A DNA stretch of 64,000 nt from Leifsonia sp. Leaf264 (GCF_001422325.1 NZ_LMMR01000005.1:1-64000), one strand, 5' to 3'. Shown: positions 49,439 to 58,454, counted from the first letter of the stretch. The notes: generated from the sequence alone by a model not told the origin. A program made the numbers and translations.

Positions 49439-50293
49439 CTAGCGGAGCCAACCGTTCGCGGTTTCGTGGTCCCAGCTGTACCGGGTGGTGACGTACCCGT
49501 CGGCGCCCGGACGGAACCCCGCAGTGATCTTCGTCCGGTCACCGACTGGGACGAGGGTCCACACCTTCGTGGGGTCCAGCTCCGCAGCGGCGAACTCGTC
49601 CTTGATGGTGACAGCCTCCCCATCCCGGTCCAGCCGGTAGATGTTGTCGAACACGTCCTGGGATGGGATGAAGTTCTGGTCGAAACCGTTCTCTGAGACG
49701 TACTCGAGGAGCTCCGTCACGAACCGGCCATCGTCGACGGAGTCCCTCAGGTACGCGGCGCTGTCCGCTTCAGCGAGCACATCCTTCGCGGCATCCCAGG
49801 TGGGCGTGCCGGTGAACGTGGATTCGGCGTACAGAGAGGCGCGCCCCCACAGGTCGCCGTTACCGCCGACACCCTTCGAGCGGAGGAATCGCTCGATCTC
49901 GTTCGCGTTCGCTTCGAACCACGACTGCAGGAAGATGCGGTCCCGCGGGTCGCTCAGGTTGATGTCGAGGTGCCGGGAGATCGCGTCGACGTACTGAGCC
50001 TTGTCGAAGTTGGCGCGTGCGAGATAGTTGCCGTTCAAGTCCCCGCGGATGACCACATCGCTGGCGCCGTCGAAGATGGTGTCGGTGGTGGGGTGCCCCG
50101 CTCGGTCAGTGCGGACGTCGTTGCGGGTGGCGTACGAGCGGATGTCGCCGGTGAGGTCGCGGGTCCACGGGTTCTCACCGATCGGCGCTTCCGTCTCCCC
50201 ACCCTTCCGGGCGTGGAACTGGCCGCTGCCAGCCGGGTCACGCTCGACCGTCGATTCGAAGCCGGGGTTGCTGGGGGTGCTTGATCCGCTCAT
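49439..50293 (-). CDS. hypothetical protein, 284 aa; N-terminus shared with 48449-49420
   Basis: Begins MSGSSTPSNPGFESTVERDP, then AGSGQFHARKGGETEAP. After the shared tag the sequence diverges from its neighbour. ATG follows motif CCGCACACCTACAAGG (50310-50295). Ends YVTTRYSWDHETANGWLR. Function unknown. Confidence 0.74.
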   Translation of the reverse strand: MSGSSTPSNPGFESTVERDPAGSGQFHARKGGETEAPIGENPWTRDLTGDIRSYATRNDVRTDRAGHPTTDTIFDGASDVVIRGDLNGNYLARANFDKAQYVDAISRHLDINLSDPRDRIFLQSWFEANANEIERFLRSKGVGGNGDLWGRASLYAESTFTGTPTWDAAKDVLAEADSAAYLRDSVDDGRFVTELLEYVSENGFDQNFIPSQDVFDNIYRLDRDGEAVTIKDEFAAAELDPTKVWTLVPVGDRTKITAGFRPGADGYVTTRYSWDHETANGWLR

Positions 50294-50316
50294 ACCTTGT
50301 AGGTGTGCGGGGAGGT

Positions 50317-50727
50317 TTACGCGACGATCCGCATCGGGTTGGTGTCCGACTTCACCGGGGCGTGCAGCTGCTCGTGCATCTCCTTCGTCATCCGGTGCCC
50401 GCCGGCGTACAGGGATGCTGCACCCAGTTCGGTGACTTCCCATCCGCCGTCATCGGCGAAACGGATCAGCTCACGGAACTCCAGGAAGAACGCCGTCTCG
50501 GACCTCTTCTCGTCAGAGAAGGACGCGCTGCGGCCGGCGGCGTTCACGTCGGCGATGTCGTTTAGGAGAACAGCCATGGTCGAGGACAGCTTCACGGTGT
50601 TCTGGGTGAGGCGGAGCTCCGGGGAGGACAGCAGGCGGTCCGAGTAGGACTGGCTGTTCCCGCCGGTGAGTCCGGATCTGCGGAAGCCGCCACGGGAGGT
50701 TGAGTTGTTGTTGGTCTGGAAAGTCAC
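50317..50727 (-). CDS. hypothetical protein, 136 aa
   Basis: Begins (GTG) MTFQTNNNSTSRGGFRRSGL; helical. The GTG directly follows motif CCACATACCTAC (50744-50733), showing the motif is also used with GTG starts. Function unknown. Confidence 0.7.
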   Translation of the reverse strand: MTFQTNNNSTSRGGFRRSGLTGGNSQSYSDRLLSSPELRLTQNTVKLSSTMAVLLNDIADVNAAGRSASFSDEKRSETAFFLEFRELIRFADDGGWEVTELGAASLYAGGHRMTKEMHEQLHAPVKSDTNPMRIVA

Positions 50728-50749
50728 ACCATGTAGGTATGTGGCTTAT

Positions 50750-52885
50750 TCAGGCCGCGAAACACGTGTCGCAGAAACGGAAATGCGGGGCGCAGGGCTG
50801 ACCGCAGTCGGCGCAGAACCCGGCAGAGGATGTTCGCAGCGCCTCCATCAGCTCAGCGGTGATCGTCTTCGCAGCCTCCTGCTCCACCTCCACCGCTGTG
50901 CCGTGCAGATGCCCGACAAGCTCCGGGAAGCAGCGGGCGACCACCATGACGTCGCGGGCGATGCCGGCGGCGCGTTCAGCTTCCTCCAACCCGAGCGGCG
51001 CATCCCGTTTCGCCTGCTTCAAGATGTAGGAGAGCTTGTTGGAGCCGGACGCGACAGTGCGGACCATCGGAGCGAACACGTCACTGTCGGTATCGACCGG
51101 GGCGGTGATCACCTTCCACAGTTCAGAACCCGGGATCGGCCACCGCTGACCGAGGGTAGTGGTCCCGCGGAGCCCCAACACGTCAGAGGCGTACAGGAAC
51201 CGTTGGACGAACGGTTCCGCAGGGACCGGCGCCACGTCACGGCGGTGCTTCAGAGCGACGACAGCCTGAGCGTTCCAGGCGCCCATGGCCACACCGATCT
51301 GGTGCGCTTCCGGGTTTCCGAGGTCGGTGAACTTCGGTCGGATCAGTCCGGAGCGGACATCCATGCCGTCAGGGGCCTTCCCGGCAGCGGCTTCCGCGCC
51401 GAGCTCCACGATCCGCTGCTTCGGGTTGAACCCCGTCTGCCCGCGGAGGGTGTACACCTTGCCGGCGTCAGCCAACCCGAAACGTCCTGCGCGGCCTGCG
51501 ATCTGCGCGGCCTCCCACGTCAGGAGGTCACGGACGGTGCGGCCGTCGAACTTGCTGGTCTCAGCGAACACGACATTCTCCGCGGGGATGTTGATTCCGT
51601 GGCCGATGACGTCGGTGGTGACCATCACCTCCACTTTCCCGGAGATGAACGACTCGATCTGCTCCACACGGTTCTCCGGAGGCAGCGCCCCGTACAGAAC
51701 ACCGACAGTGCGGCCGGCAGCCATCAGCCGAGATGCGAGCGCGTGGACACCCTTGCGGGAGAACGCCACCAGCAGAGACTTCGACGGGATGGTGTCCACC
51801 GTCGTGTCACCGCAGTACGACAGCGGCGACAGGCGTTCGTGGTAGATGACTTCGAAGTCGGGGGCGCCTTCGAACACGGACCGGAGGAACGGCTCCGCGC
51901 CTCGGGACGCCGCAACCTCCACGATGTCGTAGTCAGCGCCGACCAGAAGGCGTGTCCAGGCGTAGCCGCGGTCCTCATCCTCAGCCCAGTGGGCTTCGTC
52001 CAGAACCAGGGTGCGGCCGTGGTCTGGCGCCATCTCAGCAGTGCAGCAGAGGATCGGGGCGTCCGGGTTCCACTCCTCCTCACCGGTGATCAGACCGACA
52101 TTCTCCTCGCCGAGCTGAGCCGCAAGCTTCGTGTACGCCTCACGGGCCAGCATCCGCAACGGTGCCGCGTAGGTTCCATGGCCGGACTCAGCGAGACGCT
52201 GCAGAGCATGGAACGTCTTCCCGCTGTTCGTCGGGCCCAGATGGATGCGGACAGTCTCCGGGTGCCGGTTCCGGTCACGGACGGCGACCTTCACCCGGCC
52301 TTCGATCTCACGGACCTCGTCTCGGGTGTTCTGCGGCTTGTGCAGAGCGCCACGGATCGCGTGCAGGTGGGAGGAGGCGATCATGCGGCCGCCCCCGGAC
52401 ACCCGGTGGATGCGAGCGCCGACACGGCTCGCGGCAGCAACCACCACCGTCTCGTCGACCTTGAACTCAGCTGCCAGGTCAGCCACAGCCGTCTGGCGGG
52501 CACGTCCTGGTTTCCGGCCCGGCTGGGCGGCGATCCGATCGATGTCAGCAGCACGCCAATACAAAGCGGTGCCGCGCTTCACAGGACCGGTCTCCACCGG
52601 CTGCACGCCGGAGTCGGCGATGATCTTCTGGAACGTCTTCACAGACACCTGCAGCCGAGCTGCAGCATCCGAGGCGTTCAGCCGGTACTCCGACTCCAGC
52701 TTCTCCATCCACTCCTTCGACCGTTGGGCGCGGCGAACCTCGAACAGGTCCACCTTCCCGTCAGGGCCACGGGTCAGCAGACCCGTCTTCACAGCCAGGT
52801 CGTACTGCCAGACGGCGATCTGAAGCAACTCGCGGACACGGTCACGTCCGATACGGGTCGGTGCGGGGGCTGCAGCGATGCTCAT
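50750..52885 (-). CDS. Suv3-like ATP-dependent RNA helicase
   Basis: 711 codons. N-terminal helix-turn-helix-like region (NASDAAARLQVSVKTFQKII, near 90-110). Helicase core: Walker A HLGPTNSGKTFHALQ, motif Ib/II region AAPLRMLAREAYTKLA and LVLDEAHWAED (DEAH), motif III region EVAASRGAEPF, SLLVAFSRKGVHAL, VEVMVTTDVIGHGIN, AAQIAGRAGRFG. The GPTNSGKT start and GRAGRFG end are typical of Suv3, the mitochondrial-degradosome and bacterial 3'-5' RNA helicase. C-terminal zinc ribbon CADCGQPCAPHFRFCDTC. ATG follows motif CCGCACATG (52902-52894). Could feed RNA to host exonucleases. Confidence 0.88.
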   Translation of the reverse strand: MSIAAAPAPTRIGRDRVRELLQIAVWQYDLAVKTGLLTRGPDGKVDLFEVRRAQRSKEWMEKLESEYRLNASDAAARLQVSVKTFQKIIADSGVQPVETGPVKRGTALYWRAADIDRIAAQPGRKPGRARQTAVADLAAEFKVDETVVVAAASRVGARIHRVSGGGRMIASSHLHAIRGALHKPQNTRDEVREIEGRVKVAVRDRNRHPETVRIHLGPTNSGKTFHALQRLAESGHGTYAAPLRMLAREAYTKLAAQLGEENVGLITGEEEWNPDAPILCCTAEMAPDHGRTLVLDEAHWAEDEDRGYAWTRLLVGADYDIVEVAASRGAEPFLRSVFEGAPDFEVIYHERLSPLSYCGDTTVDTIPSKSLLVAFSRKGVHALASRLMAAGRTVGVLYGALPPENRVEQIESFISGKVEVMVTTDVIGHGINIPAENVVFAETSKFDGRTVRDLLTWEAAQIAGRAGRFGLADAGKVYTLRGQTGFNPKQRIVELGAEAAAGKAPDGMDVRSGLIRPKFTDLGNPEAHQIGVAMGAWNAQAVVALKHRRDVAPVPAEPFVQRFLYASDVLGLRGTTTLGQRWPIPGSELWKVITAPVDTDSDVFAPMVRTVASGSNKLSYILKQAKRDAPLGLEEAERAAGIARDVMVVARCFPELVGHLHGTAVEVEQEAAKTITAELMEALRTSSAGFCADCGQPCAPHFRFCDTCFAA

Positions 52886-52904
52886 GCGACTCTCATGTGC
52901 GGCT

Positions 52905-53753
52905 TCAGCTGGAAATGCCGGCAGCGTCACGGATGTCGATCACGACAGTGCCGTCAGGCTCACGCGACAGCCAGGAACGAGCTCCTGCACGCGGGACCGA
53001 CGACAGCGCACCGTTGAAGAACAGCTGCTCATCGCAGACAGACTCGTCAGAGTCGTTGACGATGTCCTCGATCACCCACGGGCCCTCACCGCCGGGCTTC
53101 CCGGAGCGGGGAGCGAGGATGATCTTCGAGGCTGTCGGGGCGAACTCCAGGACGGTTCCCGCAACAAGCTTCGCACCGGTGTCAGCATGCGTGCTGACCG
53201 CGAGCCGGTACGCCTCCAGCGCTGCAGGCAGCTCCGGGACTTCGAGGGCGGCGGCGGTGAGCAGGTCGATTTCGCGGCGGCCGTCTTCCTTCTGGGCGTA
53301 CCACTCGAACTGGCCGTCCATGGGGCTGTCGGAGTCGTCCGGGGTGTTGAGGTGGCTGAACCCGAGGTTGTCGATCGGCAGGTGGAAGGTGTCGTCGGTG
53401 GTGATGTCGAAGTCGTGCGCTTCACCGGCCAGGTATCCGTCCCAGGTGTAGACGGACTCGGCGAGGAGTCGGTCGCCGGCGTCGTTGACATGCAGGTGCA
53501 GGGTGCCGGCGTCAGCGTCCTCCGAGATGATGTTCTGCGCGAGGGCGGCGGCAGCTGAGAGGTGAACGGTGAGCTTCGCGTTCTCGCGGTCGCGGACGGC
53601 GCTCTCGTACGCTTCCTCGGCGGCTGCGATGTCGACGGCGGTGAGCTCACCGGCGAACGGCGGGTGCTCCTCCGGGGCGAATGACCCGGCGTTCATGCCG
53701 GGCTTGTGCGGAGCCGCGTTGCCGAGGCGCTTCTGGTTGTCGTTGTCTGCCAT
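52905..53753 (-). CDS. hypothetical protein, 282 aa
   Basis: Begins MADNDNQKRLGNAAPHKPGM, then NAGSFAPEEHPPFAGEL (shared N-terminal signature). Acidic alpha/beta. ATG follows motif CCGCACACCTACGG (53770-53757). Function unknown. Confidence 0.72.
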   Translation of the reverse strand: MADNDNQKRLGNAAPHKPGMNAGSFAPEEHPPFAGELTAVDIAAAEEAYESAVRDRENAKLTVHLSAAAALAQNIISEDADAGTLHLHVNDAGDRLLAESVYTWDGYLAGEAHDFDITTDDTFHLPIDNLGFSHLNTPDDSDSPMDGQFEWYAQKEDGRREIDLLTAAALEVPELPAALEAYRLAVSTHADTGAKLVAGTVLEFAPTASKIILAPRSGKPGGEGPWVIEDIVNDSDESVCDEQLFFNGALSSVPRAGARSWLSREPDGTVVIDIRDAAGISS

Positions 53754-53774
53754 GAACCGTAGGTGTGCGGCCGA

Positions 53775-54707
53775 TCAGCTGATGGTGCGGGCCAGGTACC
53801 GTTCAGCGTCGAGGGCGGCGACGGTTCCGGATGCGGCGGCGGTGATCGCCTGGCGGTAGTCAGGGTCGATGACGTCGCCGGCAGCGAACACCCCGGGGAG
53901 GTTCGTCTTGGAGGACCGACCGGAGACGGCGATGGTGCCCTCTGCGGTGAGGTCGAGCTGGCCGTGGACCAGGTGGGTGCGGGGGTCGTTGCCGATGGCG
54001 ATGAACACCCCGTCGACGGTGAGTTCGGTGGTCTCAGCGTCGCCGGCGATGGAGTCGATCAACGTGGCGGACGTGACGGTGTCCTCGCCGTTGATCGAGG
54101 TGATCTGGCTGTTCCAGATGAACTCGATCTTCGGGTTCGCGAAAGCTCGCTCCTGCATCACCTTGGAAGCGCGGAGGGTGCGGGAGCGGTGGATGACGTA
54201 CACCTTGGTGGCGAACTTCGTCAGGAAGATCGCTTCCTCCATTGCGGAGTCGCCGCCGCCGATGACAGCGAGGGCCTTCTCCTTGAAGAAGAACCCGTCG
54301 CAGGTGGCGCACCAGGAGACGCCGCGGCCGGTGAGTCGTTCCTCGCCTGGGATGGTGAGCTTCCGGTAGGCGGACCCGGTAGCGACGATGACGGCTCGGG
54401 CTTCGAGCGGTTCGGAGTAGGCGAGCTCCACCTTCTTCACCGGGCCGTCGAGGGTGACGGAGGTGACGTCGTCGTAGACGATCTCAGCACCGAACTTCTC
54501 CGCCTGCTCGAGCATCCGTCCGGTCAGGTCGGGTCCGTCGACGCCGTCCGGGAATCCGGGGAAGTTCTCCACCTCGGTGGTGGTGGCGATGTCGCCACCG
54601 ATCCGGTCGGTGGAGGCGATGACGATCGGGTTCAGCTGGGCGCGGGCAGCGTAGATCGCTGCGGTCAGTGCGGCCGGGCCGGAGCCGATGATGACGAGTT
54701 CATGCAC
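53775..54707 (-). CDS. trxB: thioredoxin reductase
   Basis: 310 codons, normal length. FAD site IIGSGPAALTAAIYAARA (residues 5-22, with GxGxxA), redox-active CATC in VSWCATCDGFFFK near 133, NADPH site VIGGGDSAMEEA near 150, and C-terminal GVFAAGDVIDPDYRQ. Reduces thioredoxin with NADPH, supporting ribonucleotide reductase and other redox proteins; no thioredoxin gene is seen in the window. Start GTG with GGAGTGA ribosome site; motif at 54770-54778. Confidence 0.95.
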   Translation of the reverse strand: MHELVIIGSGPAALTAAIYAARAQLNPIVIASTDRIGGDIATTTEVENFPGFPDGVDGPDLTGRMLEQAEKFGAEIVYDDVTSVTLDGPVKKVELAYSEPLEARAVIVATGSAYRKLTIPGEERLTGRGVSWCATCDGFFFKEKALAVIGGGDSAMEEAIFLTKFATKVYVIHRSRTLRASKVMQERAFANPKIEFIWNSQITSINGEDTVTSATLIDSIAGDAETTELTVDGVFIAIGNDPRTHLVHGQLDLTAEGTIAVSGRSSKTNLPGVFAAGDVIDPDYRQAITAAASGTVAALDAERYLARTIS

Positions 54708-54789
54708 GAGGGGTCACTCCAAGGTGAGGCAGGTTGATAGGTCCCGTCGGGTCGTCGGGACAAAGTGGGCATGTGGCGACAGCCGCCAT
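54700..54789 (-). CDS. possible 29-aa zinc-finger-like peptide
   Basis: Reads MAAVATCPLCPDDPTGPINL then PHLGVTPRA, with CPLC and His as in short phage zinc fingers, and its TGA overlaps the trxB start. But no ribosome site is seen and the promoter motif lies inside the frame, where it encodes ATCP. May be chance. Confidence 0.3.
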   Translation of the reverse strand: MAAVATCPLCPDDPTGPINLPHLGVTPRA

Positions 54790-54812
54790 CACACCGGTGG
54801 GTGTGTGACGGG

Positions 54813-55949
54813 TCAGGAGACCCAGCACTCCCATTCGATCCAGGAGGCGTCGTTCGCCTGCCGGCTGATACGCGCGGCCACCTTGGCGGTGGGGACGCCC
54901 AGGATCTTGGCGGCGTCGGAGCGCGCCCACAGCTCACCGGGGGCGGTGGCTTTCCGGAGTTGGGCGCGGGTCTTCCGGACGGTGACGCGACCCGGGGTGG
55001 TCTCCTTCGCAGGGACGATCTCCGCAGCGGCTGCGGCGCGTTCTTCGGTGCGACGCTGGACGTGCTGGCGGAGCTCCGCTGCCAGGATGTGGTGGTCGAT
55101 GTTCTTCAGCCCGGTCAGCTGGGTGTCCTCTTCGGCTCGCTCCAGCATCCCCTCGACGGACTCGACGGCGGGGCCGGCATCGGCGTAGCGGACGAAGAAC
55201 CCGACGGCGACGTCGCCCTTCTCGCCGCGCCGGATGGCGGTCCCTTCGAATGTGGCCTGGAAGTACGTTTCGAGGTCGTCTGTCGCCCATTCGACAGCGT
55301 CGATCCGGGCGAGGTAGTCAGAGTCCTTCTCGCCGGGGAGCTTCTCCCCGAGGATGGCGGGGCCGAGGAGCTTGTCGATCGGGTAGCTGAGACCGAATGT
55401 GATGCCCTCGTCGCCGATGTCGGCGTAGTCGGCCTTCTTGAACAGCTGGTCGGAGTCCCACCGGTCGCCGATCCGGTCGGATGCACGGCTGAGCTGGTAT
55501 TCGCCGTTCCAGTCGTGTGGGCGGCTGAGGCCGCCGGGGTTCTCCTTGGCCCGGGCGGTGACCTTGTCGATCTCCGCGGAGAGGAGCTTGTCGAGGCTGG
55601 GGACGATGCCGCGACGGCGGCTGAACTCGTGGATCAGCTTCTCGTCGTAGGCGAGCTTCGCAGCGTCTTCGATGAGGTCCTCGTTGTAGGCGTACGGGTA
55701 CTCGAACTCGATGTCGTGGTCACCGTCGGTGACTGTCCACCAGCCTTCGCCGGCGTCCTTCACGTGGAGGGAGACGCCGTCCTCGTGATCGAAGGTGTAG
55801 CTGGCGGCGTTGAGCTCTGCCAGGTAGATGAACGCTGGGGTCTGGGTCTTCTCCCCCAGCGTCCCGTCGAGGCTTCGGGCCTGCTGGTCGCTGGAGTGGA
55901 ACCCGTCCTTGCGGGTGTTGCCTGTCAGTGGTGCCGTCTGGGTGCCCAT
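54813..55949 (-). CDS. hypothetical protein with C-terminal HTH-like end, 378 aa
   Basis: Begins MGTQTAPLTGNTRKDGFHSS, then RSLDGTLGEKTQTPAFIYLA (signature). Acidic helical body (YDEKLIHEFSRRRGIVPSLD). The end, ARSDAAKILGVPTAKVAARI, looks like a helix-turn-helix. Ribosome site GAAGGACAAG; motif CCGCACACCTACG at 55991-55979. Function unknown. Confidence 0.72.
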   Translation of the reverse strand: MGTQTAPLTGNTRKDGFHSSDQQARSLDGTLGEKTQTPAFIYLAELNAASYTFDHEDGVSLHVKDAGEGWWTVTDGDHDIEFEYPYAYNEDLIEDAAKLAYDEKLIHEFSRRRGIVPSLDKLLSAEIDKVTARAKENPGGLSRPHDWNGEYQLSRASDRIGDRWDSDQLFKKADYADIGDEGITFGLSYPIDKLLGPAILGEKLPGEKDSDYLARIDAVEWATDDLETYFQATFEGTAIRRGEKGDVAVGFFVRYADAGPAVESVEGMLERAEEDTQLTGLKNIDHHILAAELRQHVQRRTEERAAAAAEIVPAKETTPGRVTVRKTRAQLRKATAPGELWARSDAAKILGVPTAKVAARISRQANDASWIEWECWVS

Positions 55950-56003
55950 GCGCTTGTCCTTCGTTCGTGAGTCAGAGACGTAGGTGTGCGGCGCCGGCGG
56001 CGT

Positions 56004-56444
56004 TCAGGCCGCTTCGCTGCGGCGCTGGTCTCGGCTGTAGAAGATCGCGGACCGCACCTGCTCACGTGTCGGGAGCTCTTTCCACCGGTTCGTGGTTGTG
56101 GTTCCGCGCAGTATCCCGCTCATCGATCCGTAGTCGGAGTAGCTGGTCCGTTCCAGCAGGGCAGACCACAGGGTGGAGGTTCTGGAGATCTGGATGTCGT
56201 AGGCGTCCTCCCAGGTCTCTTCGTCGTTGTAGTCGAAGAACCGCAGGATCGCGTCCTGGTCGCCGGGACGGAGCGTCTCTCCGCAGTGGTTCGTGCACGC
56301 TTCGAGGGCCTCTTTGATGTCGAGGCGGTCGCTAAGCGGCGTCCGACCTCCAATGGCGAGGATGAACTCCGCCTGGGGCCTAGTGGACCTCCACTGTCCT
56401 GCGCGGTCACGCGGCTGAAAGTCGGTGTTGGTTGCTGGGGGCAT
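56004..56444 (-). CDS. hypothetical protein, 146 aa
   Basis: Begins MPPATNTDFQPRDRAGQWRS, then TRPQAEFIL (signature R-D-x-x-G-x-W). ATG follows motif CCACACACCTAGGG (56461-56448). Mostly helical. Function unknown. Confidence 0.7.
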   Translation of the reverse strand: MPPATNTDFQPRDRAGQWRSTRPQAEFILAIGGRTPLSDRLDIKEALEACTNHCGETLRPGDQDAILRFFDYNDEETWEDAYDIQISRTSTLWSALLERTSYSDYGSMSGILRGTTTTNRWKELPTREQVRSAIFYSRDQRRSEAA

Positions 56445-56472
56445 GGACCCTAGGTGTGTGGCTGGGTGCGTG

Positions 56473-57261
56473 TCAGGAAGGGGGCGTGTCGTCCGGGTGA
56501 ACCACGTCGAACGTGCTCGCCCACGGCTTCACGAGCAGGTCGTATCCGCGCTGGGTGAGGCCGTGCGCGGTGCCGATGTGCGGACGGATGAGGAGGGCTT
56601 TCTGCGCGTTGGCGAACGCGTAGTGGCGGTTCCAGTCCTCCGTGGTCAGCTCGGTGGTGTGGCGGAGGTTCTGCTCGGATTCGTCGACGAACTTGCTGTA
56701 CTCAGCGACGATTTCCTCATCGATGGTGTGGTCGGCGACGAGCTCGTCGAACGCGTTCTCAGCACCGGAGACGGCGGACAGGTCTTCGAGGGTGTAGTCC
56801 TCACGCTGGGCGATCGCGTTGGCGGCGAGGGTGTCCAGCTTTTCCTGGTTGACGTTCCGGTAGATGCCCTTCACGTACTCCATTTGGTCGAACACCTCGA
56901 TCAGCCATTCCGTCTCTTCGTGGGTCCACGGGGCGGGGACGACCTCGTCGGCGGCGATCAGTCCGGAGCTGTCGCCGTTGCCGTAGTTGACGACGAGGTA
57001 GCCGTCGGGGTCGACGTCGGCGACTCGGCCGATGCGGGTGGCGAAGATGCGGGTGCCGTCGTTGAGGATGTTGGTGAGCATCTGCTGCTCGACCCGGTCG
57101 CCGATCTGGACGGGAGCGTCGATGGTGAGGGTGACCCCGCCGGTGCTGGCGGTGGTGCAGGCGTCTGCATCAGCGGACCCGTAGACGTGAGAGCCCTTCA
57201 CGCCGCACTGCTGCGGGTGCGGGCAGCGGACGGATCCGGCGGGGATGGTGAGGTGCGGCAT
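56473..57261 (-). CDS. hypothetical protein with N-terminal Cys/His, 262 aa
   Basis: Begins MPHLTIPAGSVRCPHPQQCG, a possible C/H zinc site (CPHPQQC...HVYGS). Then a beta part with VADVDPDGYLVVNYGNGDS and a helical C-terminus. Ribosome site AAAGAGC; motif CCGCACACCTAAAG at 57314-57301. Function unknown. Confidence 0.7.
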   Translation of the reverse strand: MPHLTIPAGSVRCPHPQQCGVKGSHVYGSADADACTTASTGGVTLTIDAPVQIGDRVEQQMLTNILNDGTRIFATRIGRVADVDPDGYLVVNYGNGDSSGLIAADEVVPAPWTHEETEWLIEVFDQMEYVKGIYRNVNQEKLDTLAANAIAQREDYTLEDLSAVSGAENAFDELVADHTIDEEIVAEYSKFVDESEQNLRHTTELTTEDWNRHYAFANAQKALLIRPHIGTAHGLTQRGYDLLVKPWASTFDVVHPDDTPPS

Positions 57262-57363
57262 CGGCTGCTCTTTCTGTCTCGCCCACGGGCGGGCTCAGAG
57301 CTTTAGGTGTGCGGCTCAGCAGAGGACGGTTCGGCGTGCGCCCGTCCGAGCAATCCTGTCCGG

Positions 57364-58353
57364 TCAGCTGTTCCAGTGGAACTTCCCGGCCTTGTCCGGG
57401 CCTTTTGAGCCACACGTGTACGTCTTGCCGTTGGCGGCAACTCCGGTCTCACCCTGGGTGGAGCACCAGGATCCGGGGTGGATGGTGGCGGCCCGCCCGG
57501 CAGCCGGTGCGTCAGGTGCGGGAGCAGGAGTCTGAGGGGCGGGCTGCTCGACGATCGGGGCGGCCGGCGGGGTGTAGGAGGGGTTTCCGCAGTTGGCGAG
57601 GATCCCAGCGATGGCGTCGTGTTCGGCCGGAGCGACCCACAGCCCGTACTTCGCCTTCACCTGGACCTGGGCGGACACGTAGGTGCAGCGGAAGGATTTG
57701 TTGGACGGCAGCCAGGTGGCGGCGTCGCCATCGCCCTTGGCGCGGTTCGCCGGCCCATCAACTGCGAGAAGGTTCAAGGGGTCGTTGGCGATCTGTTCAC
57801 GCTGCGCCTGAGACAGCTGCTGGCCGCCGGTGACCCACACATTGCCGAGAGCGACCAAGTGGTCGATGTCTACGAGGACGTCGCCGCCGCGGGCCCAGTT
57901 GAGCGTCTTGCCGGTGTACGGGTCGGCGAGCGTTCCGGTGAGGACCTTGCAGGAACCGGACTTGATCTCGTCGGTCATATCGCGAGCCAGGACGTCGTCG
58001 CGCTGGCCGCAGTGGTTGCCGTCCTTGTCGAGCCACGCGGCTCCGAACATCTCGGTGCGCTTGTACCCGGTCATCGGCGCCTTCCCCTTCACGGGGATGG
58101 TGGCGAGGAGGGCGAGCATGTCCGACTGCGCCGCCGGTGTTGCCGCAGAGGGCGAGGCGGACGGGGTGGGGGCCGCTGTTGCATCCGTTGCCGGCGCGTC
58201 GGGTGCGGCCGACGCGGGCGGCTGAATTGTTGCAGCCGAAGTTGCTGAAGGCTCGGCAGCCGAGTTGGTGGCGAGGTCGGCGTCGCCACAGCCGGTGAGA
58301 CCGGCGATGAGCGCGCCGGCGAGGGCGATGGATGCAAGCATGTTCTTCTTCAC
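57364..58353 (-). CDS. secreted lipoprotein with DUF1524/HNH nuclease domain
   Basis: 329 codons. Starts (GTG) MKKNMLASIALAGALIAGLT followed by GC: signal peptide with lipobox LTGC, then a Pro/Ala/Ser linker. The domain has DILVALGN-type sequence: VLVDIDHLVALGNVWVTGG with the D-x-D-H core, NDPLNLLAVDGPANRAKGDG and a final SNKSFRCTYVSAQVQVKAKY, as in secreted GmrSD/DUF1524 nucleases. C-terminal 40 residues with two Cys (SWCSTQG...TYTCGSKG) follow. Could degrade competing DNA at the cell surface or act in exclusion; that is inference. GTG follows motif CCGCACATG (58370-58362). Confidence 0.85.
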   Translation of the reverse strand: MKKNMLASIALAGALIAGLTGCGDADLATNSAAEPSATSAATIQPPASAAPDAPATDATAAPTPSASPSAATPAAQSDMLALLATIPVKGKAPMTGYKRTEMFGAAWLDKDGNHCGQRDDVLARDMTDEIKSGSCKVLTGTLADPYTGKTLNWARGGDVLVDIDHLVALGNVWVTGGQQLSQAQREQIANDPLNLLAVDGPANRAKGDGDAATWLPSNKSFRCTYVSAQVQVKAKYGLWVAPAEHDAIAGILANCGNPSYTPPAAPIVEQPAPQTPAPAPDAPAAGRAATIHPGSWCSTQGETGVAANGKTYTCGSKGPDKAGKFHWNS

Positions 58354-58454
58354 GTCACTTACATGTGCGGAGGTTCCCGCTCCTGCACCGTCAGTCTTGC
58401 CGCATGCCGCACATGAAGGTGATAGAAGAAGTAGTCGACCATCTGGAGGGCACC

